DNA of 21,755 bases from JACPSX01 sp035288405 [NCBI: bacterium] (GTDB taxonomy: Bacteria > JACPSX01), in assembly GCA_035288405.1 (NCBI GenBank), contig DATEAK010000089.1, positions 1 through 21,755 of the forward strand, given 5' to 3'. This document shows, piece by piece, positions 21,459 to 21,755 of the stretch; the stretch's first letter is position 1, and every line of letters starts with the position of its first letter. The notes beneath the pieces were generated by a model. The model was not told the DNA's origin and did not search any database. It worked only from the letters and a program-made list of their open reading frames with translations. Made by a program: the position numbers and the translations under genes.

Positions 21459-21755
21459 TCACTCCTCCCTTGCAGAGTTGACGGATATGGCCGCTGTAAC
21501 CTTCTCGCCTTGCTTCTTGGGATCCAAGGCCAGAAGATCCGGATTTTCCGTGTTCGCGCCGAAGCGCAGGATCCACTCCTCCTTGTCGTAAAACGCATGC
21601 TCGTAGCCTTCGCTCATGGTCAGGCACTCCGTCGGGCAGGGGATGGTGCAGAGGCCGCAAAACATGCAGCGGGTCAGGTCGATGTCAAAACGGGTTACCA
21701 GGATCTTTATCTCCGTGCCGTCGGAGGTGAATTCCTTGGGGGCAACCTTGGGCTT
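21459..21755 (-). CDS. nuoI: NADH-quinone oxidoreductase subunit I, N-terminus beyond window
   Basis: The last 98 residues of a NuoI-type ferredoxin subunit are visible. The second [4Fe-4S] motif, RCMFCGLCTIPCPTE, is present after RFDIDLT, which corresponds to the RYDIDMTKC segment of NuoI. The first cluster lies outside the window. NuoI carries clusters N6a and N6b and passes electrons to NuoB. A C-terminal tail of about 60 residues (DKEEWILRFGAN and onward) is present. It ends in TGA six bases before the nuoB start. In typical operons nuoI comes long after nuoB, so the order I-B-E-F here is rearranged. Confidence 0.9.
   Translation of the reverse strand, partial: KPKVAPKEFTSDGTEIKILVTRFDIDLTRCMFCGLCTIPCPTECLTMSEGYEHAFYDKEEWILRFGANTENPDLLALDPKKQGEKVTAAISVNSAREE

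Overview
The window reads as one stretch of a moderately GC-rich, diderm, anaerobic or facultatively anaerobic bacterium. Low-potential electron carriers dominate: a 2-oxoacid:ferredoxin oxidoreductase, a CooF-like polyferredoxin with a flavin oxidoreductase, a Cys-type molybdenum/tungsten formate dehydrogenase and complex I subunits. Two sigma-54 activators add to the picture. A Desulfobacterota, Nitrospirota, NC10 or Acidobacteriota-like lineage would fit, but nothing here settles it. No tRNA, rRNA, insertion sequence, CRISPR array or phage gene was seen. Only the CooF/flavoprotein pair lies on the plus strand. GTG and TTG starts are common.

Layout from left to right. (1) 1-1130, minus: a membrane-anchored TPR protein that runs off the window, then a REP-like palindrome (1171-1211). 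(2) 1282-4009, minus: a soluble GAF-domain histidine kinase and an NtrC-type response regulator whose genes overlap. (3) 4228-7708, minus: an SDR reductase, cutA and ftsK in one apparent operon with a sigma-70-like promoter at 7842-7869. (4) 8088-9938, minus: a small cysteine-rich protein and a sigma-54 activator whose sensor domain is a Rossmann fold. The 297 bp between them hold a -24/-12-like element, repeated ATCTGTGG half sites and, on the other strand, a possible structured RNA with its own terminator. (5) 10027-13072, minus: korA (gamma-alpha fusion), korB and a divergent IscU-like scaffold, closed by a good intrinsic terminator. (6) 13399-15234, plus: CooF-like ferredoxin and FAD/NAD oxidoreductase, divergent from kor across a 326-bp control region with back-to-back promoters and two dyads. 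(7) 15261-21755, minus: nuoI (partial), nuoB, nuoE-like, nuoF-like, a formate dehydrogenase catalytic subunit, and nfo at the end.

How they may work together: KorAB reduces ferredoxin at the expense of 2-oxoglutarate or another 2-oxoacid. The divergent CooF/flavoprotein pair could pass such electrons to NAD(P). The nuo-type cluster places a formate dehydrogenase next to NuoE and NuoF, where NuoG is normally encoded, so formate, NADH and the membrane quinone pool may be linked in one complex or in a soluble FdsABG-like enzyme encoded inside the nuo operon. The Rossmann-domain sigma-54 activator is the most unusual protein. It looks able to bind a dinucleotide and could act as a redox or cofactor sensor, with the neighbouring cysteine-rich protein as a candidate target. 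These links are inferred from gene order and motifs.
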